Part shown: piece after piece, positions 8,800 to 17,715 of the stretch
How positions within the stretch are numbered: the stretch's first letter is position 1
Layout: each line of letters opens with the position of its first letter
Source: an uncultured Sphingomonadaceae bacterium
GTDB taxonomy: Bacteria > Pseudomonadota > Alphaproteobacteria > Sphingomonadales > Sphingomonadaceae
NCBI GenBank assembly: GCA_947503245.1
Contig: CANNCV010000001.1
Location: forward strand, 1,301,501 to 1,365,500
Reading direction: 5' to 3'
Length of the DNA stretch: 64,000 bases
Notes under the pieces: generated by a model
The model's database searches: none
What the model was told of the DNA's origin: nothing
Seen by the model: only the letters and a program-made list of their open reading frames with translations
Program-made: the position numbers and the translations under genes

Positions 8800-10359
8800 G
8801 TGGCGCTAAAAGCTCCTCTGCCCGAGAGCGAGGCAAAGGACCCGGGCAAGGTTGACCCTTTGCGGGAGGCTATGCATTGGCTGCTGCATTGGTGGCAGGA
8901 TGCGGTGCATGATATTGATCATGTCGCCGTGATAAATAAGGTGCACGGTGAATCCTATCTCACCGGCCGTTATGTCTTTATGACATGCATGTCGGCCGGT
9001 ATCGCCATTTTGGGTCTGCTATTGTCATCGCCAGCTGTGGTGATTGGCGCGATGCTTTTATCGCCGCTTATGGGGCCGATATTGGGTGCTGGCTTTGCAT
9101 TGGCCATTGGTGATGTGCGCTGGCTGCGCGAATGCAGTGTTGCTTTGCTGGTCGGGATAATCGTCGCCATATTATTTTGTGCTGTGATTGTGCTGATCAG
9201 CCCATTGGACACTGTCACAGAGGAAATTGCTGCACGGACACGGCCCAATCTCTTCGACTTGGGTGTGGCCTTATTTTCTGCATTGGCAGGTGCCTATGCA
9301 ATGATTAAGGGGCGCGAAGGCACCATTGTCGGCGTCGCGATCGCTACCGCCCTTATGCCGCCACTTGCGGTGGTTGGCTTTGGATTAGCAACGGGCAATG
9401 GTGTTATATTGGGCGGCTCTTTGCTGCTGTTTTTCACCAACCTGATGACCATCGCCTTGACTGCCGCCATAATGGCGCGGCTTAACGGCTTTCGTTCGGC
9501 CCTATCCGCACAGCAAACCTTGGTGCAAAGCATTATTGCCATTGTTGTATTTGTCGTGCTCGCGGTGCCGCTAGGGCTGTCATTGCAGCAGGTTGCATGG
9601 GAATCGAACGCAATACGCCGCGCCAATTCGGTGGTGGCCAGTGCCTTTAGTGAAAAAGCGCGGGTAAGCCAGCTTGATATTGATTATGTTAGCGAACCCA
9701 TTGCCTTGAAAGCGACGGTGTTAACGCCGGATCTCGAACCAAAGGCCAGTGAGACAGTTGAGCGTTTGCTGACACAAGAGCTGGGCGTTCCCATTTCTGT
9801 GGCTATCAATCAATATCGCGTTGGCACTGACGATCAGGATGTACAAAATGCCGAGCTGGCTGCTGCTAAATTACAGGCGCAAAGTGTAGAGCGCGATCGC
9901 CGAATTGCGTCCATGGTGGATACATTGGCTCTGGTTGCCGGCGTGAGTGGTGATGATGTATTTGTCGACCAGGCGAAGAAACGGATTGTCGCTAAGGCCA
10001 AGCCACTGCCGGGTGCTACCATGGCCAGCTATTATGCTTTGGAGCAGCGCATGAGCAAGCGTGATCCGGAATGGACATTTATTGTTGAGCCGCCAGCACT
10101 GGCATTGCCTAGGGTTTCCTTGTCTGATGGTGCTCTTGCCGAAAATGATGCCAATTATGCACTGGCTTTATGGGCGATCAAACGGGTCGATAGCCCTGTC
10201 GCCGTAACGGGGAGCGAAGATGATGCCAATATTGTGTTGGAACGGCTGCGCAAAGACGGCGTTGAAGCAGTTTATAACGGATCAAGCAATGCCGGTGACA
10301 GCAGGGTCAATGTCATATGGTTGGCCCCGGGTACCGTTGCACCAAGGCCGGAATCTTAA
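8800..10359 (+). CDS. DUF389 family membrane protein
   Basis: A GTG-initiated 519-residue protein beginning nine bases after acnA. Residues about 60-270 contain six or more hydrophobic segments with the DUF389 signatures SSPAVVIGAMLLSPLMGPILG and VGVAIATALMPPLAVVGFGLA, followed by LLLFFTNLMTIAL. The C-terminal half is soluble and contains a predicted OmpA/BON-like alpha-beta stretch. The molecular function of DUF389 proteins is not established to my knowledge. Close spacing suggests co-transcription with aconitase. The stop is 18 bases from the convergent tetR gene. Confidence 0.85.
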   Translation: MALKAPLPESEAKDPGKVDPLREAMHWLLHWWQDAVHDIDHVAVINKVHGESYLTGRYVFMTCMSAGIAILGLLLSSPAVVIGAMLLSPLMGPILGAGFALAIGDVRWLRECSVALLVGIIVAILFCAVIVLISPLDTVTEEIAARTRPNLFDLGVALFSALAGAYAMIKGREGTIVGVAIATALMPPLAVVGFGLATGNGVILGGSLLLFFTNLMTIALTAAIMARLNGFRSALSAQQTLVQSIIAIVVFVVLAVPLGLSLQQVAWESNAIRRANSVVASAFSEKARVSQLDIDYVSEPIALKATVLTPDLEPKASETVERLLTQELGVPISVAINQYRVGTDDQDVQNAELAAAKLQAQSVERDRRIASMVDTLALVAGVSGDDVFVDQAKKRIVAKAKPLPGATMASYYALEQRMSKRDPEWTFIVEPPALALPRVSLSDGALAENDANYALALWAIKRVDSPVAVTGSEDDANIVLERLRKDGVEAVYNGSSNAGDSRVNVIWLAPGTVAPRPES

Positions 10360-10377
10360 AACCAATATTTAGAGTTT

Positions 10378-11037
10378 TTACGACGCGATGCGCAAATTAC
10401 CATGATTTGCATCTTTCATGCTTAGGCCGTTGAACAATGTGTCTATGATAATGCGCAAATTTTCAGGTGTTGCCGTTGACCACAGGCCCATCATTGTTTC
10501 AGGATTGACGAATGGTTGGATCATCAAATTGATCAATGACACAATATGGTCAATCTCCATGTCTTCAAAATAGCCTTCGGCCATGGCTTCGGCAACAATA
10601 ACGGCCATATAATGATCTGCTAAATCGATGTAACCGCGGATCACCTCAAAATGTTCTGCGCCAATTTCCATATAGCTTTCAAACAGTTTTGGGTCGTCTT
10701 CAAACCGAGCGCGCTTTACCGTCAGGCGCTGATCGAAAAAGTTGAACAGCTTTTGTTTTGCCGGAACATCAGAAGCAATGACACCTTCCATAATGGCGTT
10801 AAGTTCTTTGAACCAGCGTTCGGCCATCGCTTCGTAAAAGGCTTCCTTGGAATCGAAATAGCGATAGAAGTTGGACTGTGACATGTCGCAAGCAGCAGCG
10901 ATTTCTGAGACGCTAAAGTCTCTGGCACCGCGCTGACGGATCATTTCTTCAGCGGTTTCCATAATTTCGTTGCGGATCATTTCTGGGTCAAGCTGGGGAC
11001 GGGGCATCATATAATCCTTAGCCAATTTGCGAGACAT
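10378..11037 (-). CDS. TetR/AcrR family transcriptional regulator
   Basis: The 219-residue protein has an N-terminal TetR-type helix-turn-helix: IRNEIMETAEEMIRQRG, then FSVSEIAAACDMSQSNFYRYFDSKEAFYEA, where the recognition helix and the YxYFxSKE turn are clear. The remaining 150 residues form the helical ligand-binding and dimerisation domain, which is too divergent to predict a ligand. The ATG at 11037 gives ten extra residues; alternatives at 11010 and 11007 are possible. Two palindromes lie just upstream (11040-11052 and 11073-11094), consistent with autorepression. The upstream neighbour (ygfZ) is on the same strand, 118 bases away; no obvious target gene is divergently oriented. Confidence 0.9.
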   Translation of the reverse strand: MSRKLAKDYMMPRPQLDPEMIRNEIMETAEEMIRQRGARDFSVSEIAAACDMSQSNFYRYFDSKEAFYEAMAERWFKELNAIMEGVIASDVPAKQKLFNFFDQRLTVKRARFEDDPKLFESYMEIGAEHFEVIRGYIDLADHYMAVIVAEAMAEGYFEDMEIDHIVSLINLMIQPFVNPETMMGLWSTATPENLRIIIDTLFNGLSMKDANHGNLRIAS

Positions 11038-11039
11038 TC

Positions 11040-11052
11040 ACGTCACTGATGT
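11040..11052. promoter_or_regulatory. Imperfect palindrome abutting the tetR start
   Basis: ACGTCACTGATGT has six-base arms around a central base with one mismatch, three bases ahead of the tetR start codon. TetR operators commonly look like this. It is weaker than the palindrome at 11073-11094. Confidence 0.35.
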
Positions 11053-11072
11053 AATCACATATAGCAGTTTGA

Positions 11073-11094
11073 TGATAAATAACAATATTTATCA
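11073..11094. promoter_or_regulatory. Perfect palindrome upstream of tetR, candidate operator
   Basis: TGATAAATA and TATTTATCA are perfect 9-base inverted arms separated by ACAA. The site lies 36 bases upstream of the tetR start in a very AT-rich stretch. It may be the binding site of the TetR protein itself. There is no following T-run in either direction long enough to argue for a terminator, though it also lies downstream of ygfZ on the same strand. Confidence 0.5.
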
Positions 11095-11155
11095 ATTATT
11101 ATTTTTGCACTCTCATGTGCAGAAAAGTGCACCTGTATAATATGTCTCTGCAAAT

Positions 11156-11929
11156 TTAATCCGCCTGTATAGCGCTTTTTTGCCAATCGGGGAGCGGCCA
11201 GTCAGCCATATCGGCGACAGGAGCGTGTACGACTGCCAACTGTGCATCATCATAGATGTGGCGCACGCGCTTTTCATCCGCCAGACCGATAGGCACAATT
11301 GCAACCCTGCGGTTGACCTTGCTGCGATAGTGCATGCGTGCAGTGTTTTCCTGCCCGATAAAGCAGCCTTTTGTATAGGACACGCCGTTTAACTCTTCGG
11401 CATTGCATTCGAGCCAAAGTGTTTTTTCCTGACCGAAATCAAGCTGCCCCTCTGCAATGCCTTGCTGCAACCGATGTGCCAACCAGTCGGCATCTGCATT
11501 ACCGACCTCTTGTGGGCAGCTGTCTAGCCAGCGATAGCCCAGGCTTGCCAGTCGTGGATCAACGACAGCATCGTTCCCGGGGTCGGTTTTCGACCAATGC
11601 ACCGACAGATTATCATCCAAAGCAATTGTGATTTTGCGCCGCAAACGATAGATAGACAAGCGGCGAATAAGTGCTTCGGCGCTGGCCTTCTCACAATCAA
11701 TCAGAATATCATCACCACCTGCCCATAGCAGAAAGTCAAACAATGCTTTGCCCTGTGCTGATAACAGCGCCGACCATAAACACATTTTTTCGCCAATGGC
11801 ATGCATATCCTGAGTCACTAGGCCTTGCAGAAAATCGCGTATATTTTCTGCTTCATCTACGGGCGATAGGCGGATAACAGCACGGTTGGACAAATATGTT
11901 GCCGTCTGGGTGATTGCAGTATCATTCAT
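11156..11929 (-). CDS. ygfZ: YgfZ/CAF17-family folate-binding protein (Fe-S cluster assembly or repair)
   Basis: The 257-residue protein shows the diagnostic motif K187-G-C-F-I-G-Q-E194 with the conserved cysteine C189, in the setting NGVSYTKGCFIGQE. The N-terminal region (LSPVDEAENIRDFLQGLVTQD) matches the GcvT-like fold. Family members bind tetrahydrofolate and support maturation or repair of certain [4Fe-4S] enzymes. It is cytoplasmic, with no signal. It is transcribed divergently from pyrC across a 64-base gap, an arrangement I recall as common in sphingomonads. Confidence 0.92.
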   Translation of the reverse strand: MNDTAITQTATYLSNRAVIRLSPVDEAENIRDFLQGLVTQDMHAIGEKMCLWSALLSAQGKALFDFLLWAGGDDILIDCEKASAEALIRRLSIYRLRRKITIALDDNLSVHWSKTDPGNDAVVDPRLASLGYRWLDSCPQEVGNADADWLAHRLQQGIAEGQLDFGQEKTLWLECNAEELNGVSYTKGCFIGQENTARMHYRSKVNRRVAIVPIGLADEKRVRHIYDDAQLAVVHAPVADMADWPLPDWQKSAIQAD

Positions 11930-11993
11930 CTGCTGTAATTAGGGTTTCGCAAGAGCATTTCCAAGACGCACCGCGCAAACTACGGATAGAGAT

Positions 11994-13031
11994 ATGACAG
12001 ATATGTTGACGATCAGGCAGCCGGATGACTGGCACCTTCACTTGCGCGATGGTGCCATGATGCAGGCCGTGCTGGGCTATACCGCGCGGCAATTTGCCCG
12101 CGCCATTGTCATGCCCAACCTGTCCCCGCCAGTTACCAGTGCACAACAGGCCAGTGAGTACCGCGCGCGCATTATGGCTGCTGTGCCAGAGGGGCTGAAA
12201 TTTACGCCGTTAATGACTTGCTATTTGACAGACAGTGTTGATGCAAAAGACCTGAGACAAGGTTTTGAGAGCGGAATATTCACGGCCGCCAAATTATACC
12301 CTGCCAATGCCACCACCAACAGTGCACATGGGGTTAGCAATATTGATAACATCATGCCGGCTTTGGAAGTGATGCAGGATATAGGTATGCCGCTGCTCAT
12401 CCATGGTGAAGTAACGGATGGCGATATCGACATTTTCGATCGTGAAGCGGTCTTTATCGACCGTATCTTGTCATCACTGGTTGAAAAATTGCCGCGGCTG
12501 AAAGTGGTTTTTGAACATATTACGACTGAACAGGCCGTACAATTTGTGCTGGCGACCGGAGAGAATGTCGCCGCGACCATTACACCGCAGCATCTGCATA
12601 TTAATCGGAACGCCATTTTTGCAGGTGGTATTCGTCCGCATGCTTATTGTCTGCCCATCGCCAAGCGAGAGCGGCACCGTTTGGCATTGCGCAAAGCTGC
12701 CACCAGCGGTTCGCCAAAATTCTTTTTGGGAACAGACAGTGCACCGCATGAGATTGCCGCAAAAGAATCTGCTTGTGGCTGCGCTGGTATCTTTAACGCA
12801 CCTTTCGCGCTGGAAAGCTATGCTGCCGTGTTTGAAGAAGAGGGCGCGCTCGATAAGCTAGAAGGCTTCGCATCGGTGCACGGCCCGAATTTCTATGAAT
12901 TACCGCTCAATACAGGCACGGTTACCCTGCAACGCACGCCAACAAGTGTTGATGACAAGCTGGTTCTTGCAGGTGCAGAGCTGGTACCGTTCCATGCTGG
13001 CGAGACTATTAATTGGCAGATTGCCAACTAG
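11994..13031 (+). CDS. pyrC: Dihydroorotase (E. coli PyrC type)
   Basis: Catalyses the reversible cyclisation of N-carbamoyl-aspartate to dihydroorotate in pyrimidine synthesis. The 345-residue length matches the E. coli-type (class II) enzyme. The metal-binding HxH is at residues 14-16 ([10 protein letters not shown]), the carboxylated-lysine region is [18 protein letters not shown], and later ligands lie in LIHGEV and FEHITT. The catalytic aspartate is in FLGTDSAPH. It is a single gene, divergent from ygfZ and convergent with rarD 13 bases downstream. Confidence 0.96.
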   Translation: MTDMLTIRQPDDWHLHLRDGAMMQAVLGYTARQFARAIVMPNLSPPVTSAQQASEYRARIMAAVPEGLKFTPLMTCYLTDSVDAKDLRQGFESGIFTAAKLYPANATTNSAHGVSNIDNIMPALEVMQDIGMPLLIHGEVTDGDIDIFDREAVFIDRILSSLVEKLPRLKVVFEHITTEQAVQFVLATGENVAATITPQHLHINRNAIFAGGIRPHAYCLPIAKRERHRLALRKAATSGSPKFFLGTDSAPHEIAAKESACGCAGIFNAPFALESYAAVFEEEGALDKLEGFASVHGPNFYELPLNTGTVTLQRTPTSVDDKLVLAGAELVPFHAGETINWQIAN

Positions 13032-13044
13032 CTCGTTAGGCAAG

Positions 13045-13956
13045 TTAGGTCTTAACTGGCTGGTTTATGGCTATTCTGCGGGAAGCAAGATAGGCGTCGG
13101 TCGAATATATCATCAGTGCAAGCCAAATCAGCGAGAAGCAGATAATCTGTGCGCCGGCCAAAGGCTCATTATAAAGAAACACACCCAATATAAATTGGAT
13201 CGTTGGCCCGATATATTGGATGAAACCCAAGGTAGAGAGCGGCATTTTCTTGGCTGCAGAAGCAAAGAATAGCAAAGGTATGGCCGTAATCGCCCCGCCA
13301 AGAACCAGGAAGATATCTGTCTTGACGGAATAGCCAAGGCCCGGCGCTTCGCTGTTAAAGCCTGCCCAAATGATAAAGCCTAATGCGATGGGAAAGAGCA
13401 AGCTGGTCTCTACGGATAGTCCGGGCACTGCTTTGACCGATGCTATTTTGCGAACCATGCCATATGCTCCGAAGCTGATGGCCAATGTGAGGCTGATCCA
13501 TATACCGTCCAGCGATTCCCGCGCCAAAATACACACGCCGATAGCCGCCAATGCTACCGCCAGCCATTGTACCCGGTTCAAGCGTTCTTTGAAAAATACC
13601 ATCCCCAAAACAACATTGAGCAAGGGGTTGAGGAAATAGCCTAGACTGGCTGCCAATATCTGGCCTGACATGACAGCATAAATATAGACCAGCCAATTGG
13701 TGGCTATCAGCAACGAGCTGAGCAATAGCATCATTGTGTCTTTGCGGTTTTTTAATACCGCGAGATATTCCGCTATTCGGCCGCGCAGTGCCAGCATGAC
13801 CAGCAACATGGGTACTGCCCAAACTATGCGGTGAGAGACGACGTGGACGGGTGAAATTTCAGCCAACTGCTTAAAAAACAGCGGCATAAAGCCCCAGATA
13901 ATATAGGCTATCAGCGCGTGCAAAAGGCCTGTGCGAAATTCACTATTGTCCGTCAT
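13045..13956 (-). CDS. rarD: RarD-type EamA transporter
   Basis: About ten transmembrane segments with the RarD subgroup hallmarks: LIAYIIWGFMPLFFKQL near the N-terminus, VHVVSHRIVWAVPML, TNWLVYIYAV and GYFLNPLLNVVLGMVFFKERL. The C-terminal repeat contains LGFIQYIGPTIQFILGVFLYNEPL. RarD proteins are inner-membrane permeases of the DMT superfamily, originally linked to chloramphenicol sensitivity; the substrate is unknown. I set the start at ATG 13956; an in-frame GTG at 13965 also exists and neither has a clear ribosome-binding site. It converges with pyrC. Confidence 0.9.
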   Translation of the reverse strand: MTDNSEFRTGLLHALIAYIIWGFMPLFFKQLAEISPVHVVSHRIVWAVPMLLVMLALRGRIAEYLAVLKNRKDTMMLLLSSLLIATNWLVYIYAVMSGQILAASLGYFLNPLLNVVLGMVFFKERLNRVQWLAVALAAIGVCILARESLDGIWISLTLAISFGAYGMVRKIASVKAVPGLSVETSLLFPIALGFIIWAGFNSEAPGLGYSVKTDIFLVLGGAITAIPLLFFASAAKKMPLSTLGFIQYIGPTIQFILGVFLYNEPLAGAQIICFSLIWLALMIYSTDAYLASRRIAINQPVKT

Positions 13957-14024
13957 GCATGGCACTTAGGCGCAATCGTGCTGGTTTGCACGTCGTTTAT
14001 CGCTCAGTCCACTTGCGCGGAATC

Positions 14025-14246
14025 TTAAAAAATACCGCCGCCAAGAAACAGTCTGACGATACAGATGACCGTGACGAACAGGCAAAGATTGCGACCGGAA
14101 TCGGACCGCGACAATGCACCAAAGAGCACGCCTATCAGTGCGAAGGGAATAATGAGCCAGTTTAGAGAACCAAAAAAAGGCACAAAACCGACAACTGCCA
14201 TGATAAGCGTTACGACACCAATGATAAGAGAGAGTATGTTTAGCAT
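14025..14246 (-). CDS. Small two/three-helix membrane protein, apparently leaderless
   Basis: From ATG 14246 the 73-residue product is almost wholly hydrophobic, with segments LNILSLIIGVVTLIMAVVGF, LNWLIIPFALIGVLFGAL and LCLFVTVICIVRLFLGGGIF. It is a small inner-membrane protein of unknown role, of the type 'DUF-like small multi-pass protein' frequent in bacteria. A longer frame back to 14315 exists, but a near-consensus promoter places transcription start at or next to ATG 14246, so the shorter form is preferred. It stands alone between rarD and a GNAT gene. Confidence 0.7.
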   Translation of the reverse strand: MLNILSLIIGVVTLIMAVVGFVPFFGSLNWLIIPFALIGVLFGALSRSDSGRNLCLFVTVICIVRLFLGGGIF

Positions 14247-14247
14247 G

Positions 14248-14271
14248 TCTGTATTATATGAGTAATACAGA
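14248..14271. promoter_or_regulatory. Perfect 9-base inverted repeat overlapping a -10 box
   Basis: TCTGTATTA and TAATACAGA are exact reverse complements separated by TATGAG. The repeat covers the -10 region of the promoter at 14253-14281 and ends one base before the start codon at 14246. It is a good candidate repressor operator, or in RNA form would be lost because the transcript begins after it. Confidence 0.6.
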
Positions 14272-14281
14272 ATGGGTGCAA
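14253..14281 (-). promoter_or_regulatory. Sigma70-type promoter of the small membrane protein gene
   Basis: Read on the minus strand, TTGCAC (14281-14276) is followed after exactly 17 bases by TATAAT (14258-14253), a perfect -10. The start codon ATG (14246) lies six bases beyond the -10, the usual position of the transcription start, which implies a leaderless mRNA. Confidence 0.65.
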
Positions 14282-14419
14282 CCGGGTTGAGAGCTTTTTG
14301 TCGAATGCTGTTCACGCTCTGTCATTTTGCGCATGGTGATGATAGGCCTGTGAAAAAGCTTTAGGCAGAAGCCCAAGCGTTAGAAAAGACCTGATATTAA
14401 GAAGGTGGGGCCAGAAAAT

Positions 14420-14956
14420 ATGATCAACGGACCGATATTGGTAACGGAAAGGCTGATTTTACGGCCACCGTCTCAAGAGGATTTTCCGGCTTTTGTGAAA
14501 TTCAGCAGCGACCCTGATACTACGCAATTTATTGGTGGGGTGATGAATGAAGCACAGGCTTGGCGGTCATGGTCGACAATTGCTGGCGCTTGGCATTTGC
14601 GCGGCTTTTCCATGTTCTCCCTGATATCGCGCGACAATGGAGAATGGATTGGGCGTATAGGGCCTTGGGAGCCAGTGGGTTGGCCGGGTAAGGAAATTGG
14701 CTGGGGCGTCGCGCCGAAATATGCTGGCAAGGGCTATGCCTTTGAAGCATCAAAGGCCTGTATGGATTATGCTTTTGATCTGCTGGGATGGGAAGATGTC
14801 ATTCATACAATAGCGCCAGATAATATTGCATCGATAAAATTGGCAGAGCGGCTGGGCTCGACAAATCTGGGACCAACCGCATTGCCAGCACCATTTGATG
14901 AGGAACGAGTTGACAAATATGGGCAAACACGCGCGCAATGGCGGTCACGCTCATAA
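14420..14956 (+). CDS. GNAT family N-acetyltransferase (RimJ/RimL-like)
   Basis: A 178-residue acetyltransferase of the GNAT fold. The start has the typical VTERLILRPPSQEDFPAF, and the acetyl-CoA binding region is EIGWGVAPKYAGKGYAFEASKA, with the A-G-K-G-Y version of the Q/R-x-x-G-x-G/A loop. It is followed by DYAFDLLGWEDVIHTIAPDNIASIKLAERLG, characteristic of the RimJ/RimL subgroup that acetylates protein N-termini or small molecules. ATG 14420 is preferred to an in-frame GTG at 14405 because AGGTGGGG lies nine bases upstream. The DUF1330 gene follows 26 bases later. Confidence 0.9.
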   Translation: MINGPILVTERLILRPPSQEDFPAFVKFSSDPDTTQFIGGVMNEAQAWRSWSTIAGAWHLRGFSMFSLISRDNGEWIGRIGPWEPVGWPGKEIGWGVAPKYAGKGYAFEASKACMDYAFDLLGWEDVIHTIAPDNIASIKLAERLGSTNLGPTALPAPFDEERVDKYGQTRAQWRSRS

Positions 14957-14982
14957 GGATTTGACCAAATGAGAGACAGATA

Positions 14983-15423
14983 ATGAGCGAAGAATATTAT
15001 GTTGATCCGCTGCGTGAGCAATTTGATGCTTTTAAGTCGTTGCCGCGTGACAGGCCTATCAATATGCTCAATCAGGTGCGTTTTCGCGATGTGGCCGCCT
15101 ATGCCGAGGACCATAGCGAATATGGCAAAGGGCTGAGCGGAGAGCAAGCCTATGCTTTATATGGTGAGCAAAGCGGCCCGATATTCAAACGCGTCGGCGG
15201 CACAATCATTTGGCGCGGGATATGTGAAACTGTTTTGACCGGTCCCCGGCATGAACATTGGGATGCGATGTTCATTGCTCGCTACCCCCATGCAGGCGCT
15301 TTTCTGGAGATGGTGACCGATCCAGTTTATCGTGAAGTGGTTAAGCACCGGCAAGCTGCTGTTGCGACATCACGGCTTATCAGATGCGGTGAAGCATCCT
15401 CCCAAAATGGGACATTTGCGTAA
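14983..15423 (+). CDS. DUF1330 domain protein
   Basis: The 146-residue protein matches the DUF1330 pattern of a ferredoxin-like alpha-beta dimer: INMLNQVRFRDVAAYAEDH at the N-terminus, a central GPIFKRVGGTIIWRGICE strand-turn-strand, and HWDAMFIARYPHAGAFLEMVTDPVYREVVKHRQAA near the end. Cellular role is not established. GAGAGA sits about eight bases before the ATG. It is 26 bases after the GNAT gene and probably co-transcribed. Confidence 0.85.
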   Translation: MSEEYYVDPLREQFDAFKSLPRDRPINMLNQVRFRDVAAYAEDHSEYGKGLSGEQAYALYGEQSGPIFKRVGGTIIWRGICETVLTGPRHEHWDAMFIARYPHAGAFLEMVTDPVYREVVKHRQAAVATSRLIRCGEASSQNGTFA

Positions 15424-15568
15424 TATGACTGTAGGGAATTAACCTATTCTCCTAATTAAAAATTAAGAATTTCCTTGGAATAACTAACAGTTGATTAATT
15501 ATATTCTGATTGCCTATTAGCCCGCAATAATCATGAATTTACGGGCTTTGCAAAGAGGTTCAAAAACG

Positions 15569-16360
15569 ATGCTGAACGCTATGACACATAACCTGCAAAC
15601 GCGATTTTTGGCCAACGGTCGTTCTTTTCTGTTTGTCGGTGTAGCGGCAATGGCCTTGAGTGCGTGCGGAGCTTCGCAAGAAGAGGGCCAGAGCAAGACA
15701 CCGAATATTGATCCTGCAACCAGCAGCGCACTCGAAGATGAATTGCTGGTTGATCCAGATTTGGTTGAGTCCGGTAATGTCAATAACGCGCTTGACCCCA
15801 GCGGACCGAATAGCGGTGCTCAGCCCAGCCCGACAAGTGCAGATGCAGAGGGCAGTAAAGCTGCTGCTGCGGAATCTTTGGGTAGCAAAGGTTTGTTGAG
15901 CGCACCGGAACCCACCATTATGTCTGGTGAGGATTGTCTGGGTTGCGAAGGCAATCGCACAGGTGTGACCTTGGGCGCACGAGCGGATATTCAGGCTGGT
16001 GAAAACGGCGCAGGCACATGCGATGCCAAACTGGAATATGATGCAAAATGGGCAACTCGTATGCCCCGGGCGATGAAGGTGTATCCGCGTTCTGTGGTTA
16101 AGGAAGCGGCAGGTGTGGATGGCGGCGCCTGTAATATCCGCGCCGTGACGTTCACCACGAAAGTGGCGATTAAAGACGTTGTGGATTATTATTATACCCG
16201 CGCGCGCAACAACAAATATTCTGCTGAATATCAATTGCGCGATGGTGAGCACACGCTTGGTGGTGCGCGTGAAAGCGATGATGCCGCATTTGTGATTTTT
16301 ATGCGCCAGCTAAGCAACGGGCTTACAGAAGTCGATATTGTCGCGAATAAGGGCCGTTAA
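15569..16360 (+). CDS. Secreted lipoprotein, hypothetical
   Basis: The 263-residue product has a signal sequence ending in a lipobox (L-S-A-C33), so it should be a lipid-anchored envelope protein. The region to about residue 115 is low-complexity and acidic. A compact C-terminal domain contains four more cysteines (GEDCLGCEG, TCDAKLEYD, GACNIRAVTF) and the stretch VKDVVDYYYTRARNNKYSAEYQLRDGEHT split over beta-alpha-beta elements, resembling proteins that pair a periplasmic DUF4893/amyloid-type domain; I do not recognise a precise family. AAAGAGG lies nine bases before ATG 15569, which I prefer to the ATG at 15533. The 109-base upstream gap is AT-rich. Confidence 0.7.
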   Translation: MLNAMTHNLQTRFLANGRSFLFVGVAAMALSACGASQEEGQSKTPNIDPATSSALEDELLVDPDLVESGNVNNALDPSGPNSGAQPSPTSADAEGSKAAAAESLGSKGLLSAPEPTIMSGEDCLGCEGNRTGVTLGARADIQAGENGAGTCDAKLEYDAKWATRMPRAMKVYPRSVVKEAAGVDGGACNIRAVTFTTKVAIKDVVDYYYTRARNNKYSAEYQLRDGEHTLGGARESDDAAFVIFMRQLSNGLTEVDIVANKGR

Positions 16361-16392
16361 TCGCTAAGAACTATTAGCGCTTCAAATTAAGC

Positions 16393-17715
16393 TTACTCAG
16401 CGTCATCATCTTGGCTAGCTTTGATGCGCTCGGCCAGATCGCCTGCATCTGCCATCCCTTTGAGATGAAGATCACGCTGCGGGAAAGGTATTTCGATATC
16501 ATGTTCCTGAAACAGATCCCAGACGCGCATCATTACATCGGCACGAACATTGCCAACCCCTTCCTGCGGGTCGTTAATCCAGGCACGAATTTCAAAATTG
16601 ACGCTATTATCACCAAATTCGAGCATCCAAACTTTTGCAGCAGGATTGCGTAATACGCGCGGACTTTCTTCGACCGCCTTATAGAGCAGTTTCTGCACTT
16701 GCCGCATATCGCTCTTATAGCTGACGCCAATGGGTATTTTCATGCGCACATTGGTGGATGAATAGGACCAGTTTTCAACCTCTTTGGTCATCAGATCCTC
16801 ATTCGGGATCAAATGCTCTTTGCCATCACGGGTCAGAACGGAAACGGCGCGAACTCCGATTTTGTTGACCCAGCCAAAACTGTCACCCACCACAATGATG
16901 TCGCCCGGTTTAATAGATCGGTCCATTAGCAGGATGATGCCGGCAAACAGATTACCAATAGTTTTTTGCAGACCAAAGCCGACGGCCAAACCAAAGGCGC
17001 CAGAGAAAAAGCTGAGCGCTGTCAGGTCAATGCCCAGCAAATCCATACCGATAAAAAAGGCTGCGATAACCAGAACGATCGTCGCTATCTTTTGGATTAA
17101 AAGTTTTTGCCCGGCATCAAATTGGGTGGTGTTATTGATGCTGTGGGTGATTACCCGGCTCGCCAAGCGAACGACACCAACCAAGATGGAAAATGTGAGC
17201 AGGATGGTGGTGATGGAAAGTAGCGAGATGCGACGCTCACCAACATCAAAGCCGACACGGTCCAGCGCCGTGGTCAATCCTGTGATACCATCAATAAAGC
17301 TGGTAGCTATGGAGAAAAAGACGATCACGCCCAGCAGCGTGCCCAGCCAGTTGGGCAACCTTATACCGCGGACAAAATCATTTACCAACAAACCGGTGCT
17401 GATTGCTAATGTCAGGCTTAGAATGACTTCCGCTATAAGGCTCCAGTCATGCAGATAAAGGAGTGTCGCGACCAGACTGGCCTCTATCGTCCGTCGCACC
17501 ATGTCGCGAATACGATTGCGCGCTATCTCGCTTTCATATCCCGCACGCGCTTCCCACAGAGCTGCTAGCTTGGGGCCCAATGTTCGGCTGAGCATCCAGC
17601 CCATGGTGATCGCTAAGATAGTAAGGCCGGCCGCAATTCCGGCTTCGGTATATTGCAATTGGCGAGGGGTCTCGCCCATCAAATCCTGAAAACGTGAAAT
17701 ATAGCCAGCAATCAT
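16393..17715 (-). CDS. Mechanosensitive ion channel, MscS family
   Basis: A 440-residue inner-membrane channel. Four or five N-terminal transmembrane segments precede the MscS pore helix LTALSFFSGAFGLAVGFGLQ and the conserved beta-domain start NLFAGIILLMDRSIKPGDIIV. The cytoplasmic beta and alpha/beta domains follow (RAVSVLTRDGKEHLIPNEDL, later DPQEGVGNVRADVMMRVWDLF), and the end EIPFPQRDLHLK is typical. Such channels release solutes on hypo-osmotic shock. The gene overlaps the 3' end of metC by four bases (ATGA), so the two are translationally coupled. Confidence 0.93.
   Translation of the reverse strand: MIAGYISRFQDLMGETPRQLQYTEAGIAAGLTILAITMGWMLSRTLGPKLAALWEARAGYESEIARNRIRDMVRRTIEASLVATLLYLHDWSLIAEVILSLTLAISTGLLVNDFVRGIRLPNWLGTLLGVIVFFSIATSFIDGITGLTTALDRVGFDVGERRISLLSITTILLTFSILVGVVRLASRVITHSINNTTQFDAGQKLLIQKIATIVLVIAAFFIGMDLLGIDLTALSFFSGAFGLAVGFGLQKTIGNLFAGIILLMDRSIKPGDIIVVGDSFGWVNKIGVRAVSVLTRDGKEHLIPNEDLMTKEVENWSYSSTNVRMKIPIGVSYKSDMRQVQKLLYKAVEESPRVLRNPAAKVWMLEFGDNSVNFEIRAWINDPQEGVGNVRADVMMRVWDLFQEHDIEIPFPQRDLHLKGMADAGDLAERIKASQDDDAE

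Noticed and set aside
13021-13043. Weak inverted repeat TTGCC/GGCAA at the end of pyrC as a terminator
   Set aside because: A five-base stem with a long loop and no U-run is too weak to call.
16784-17458. Long plus-strand frame of 224 residues opposite the MscS gene
   Set aside because: It is the mirror of a well-supported channel gene and has low-complexity basic/serine-rich translation.
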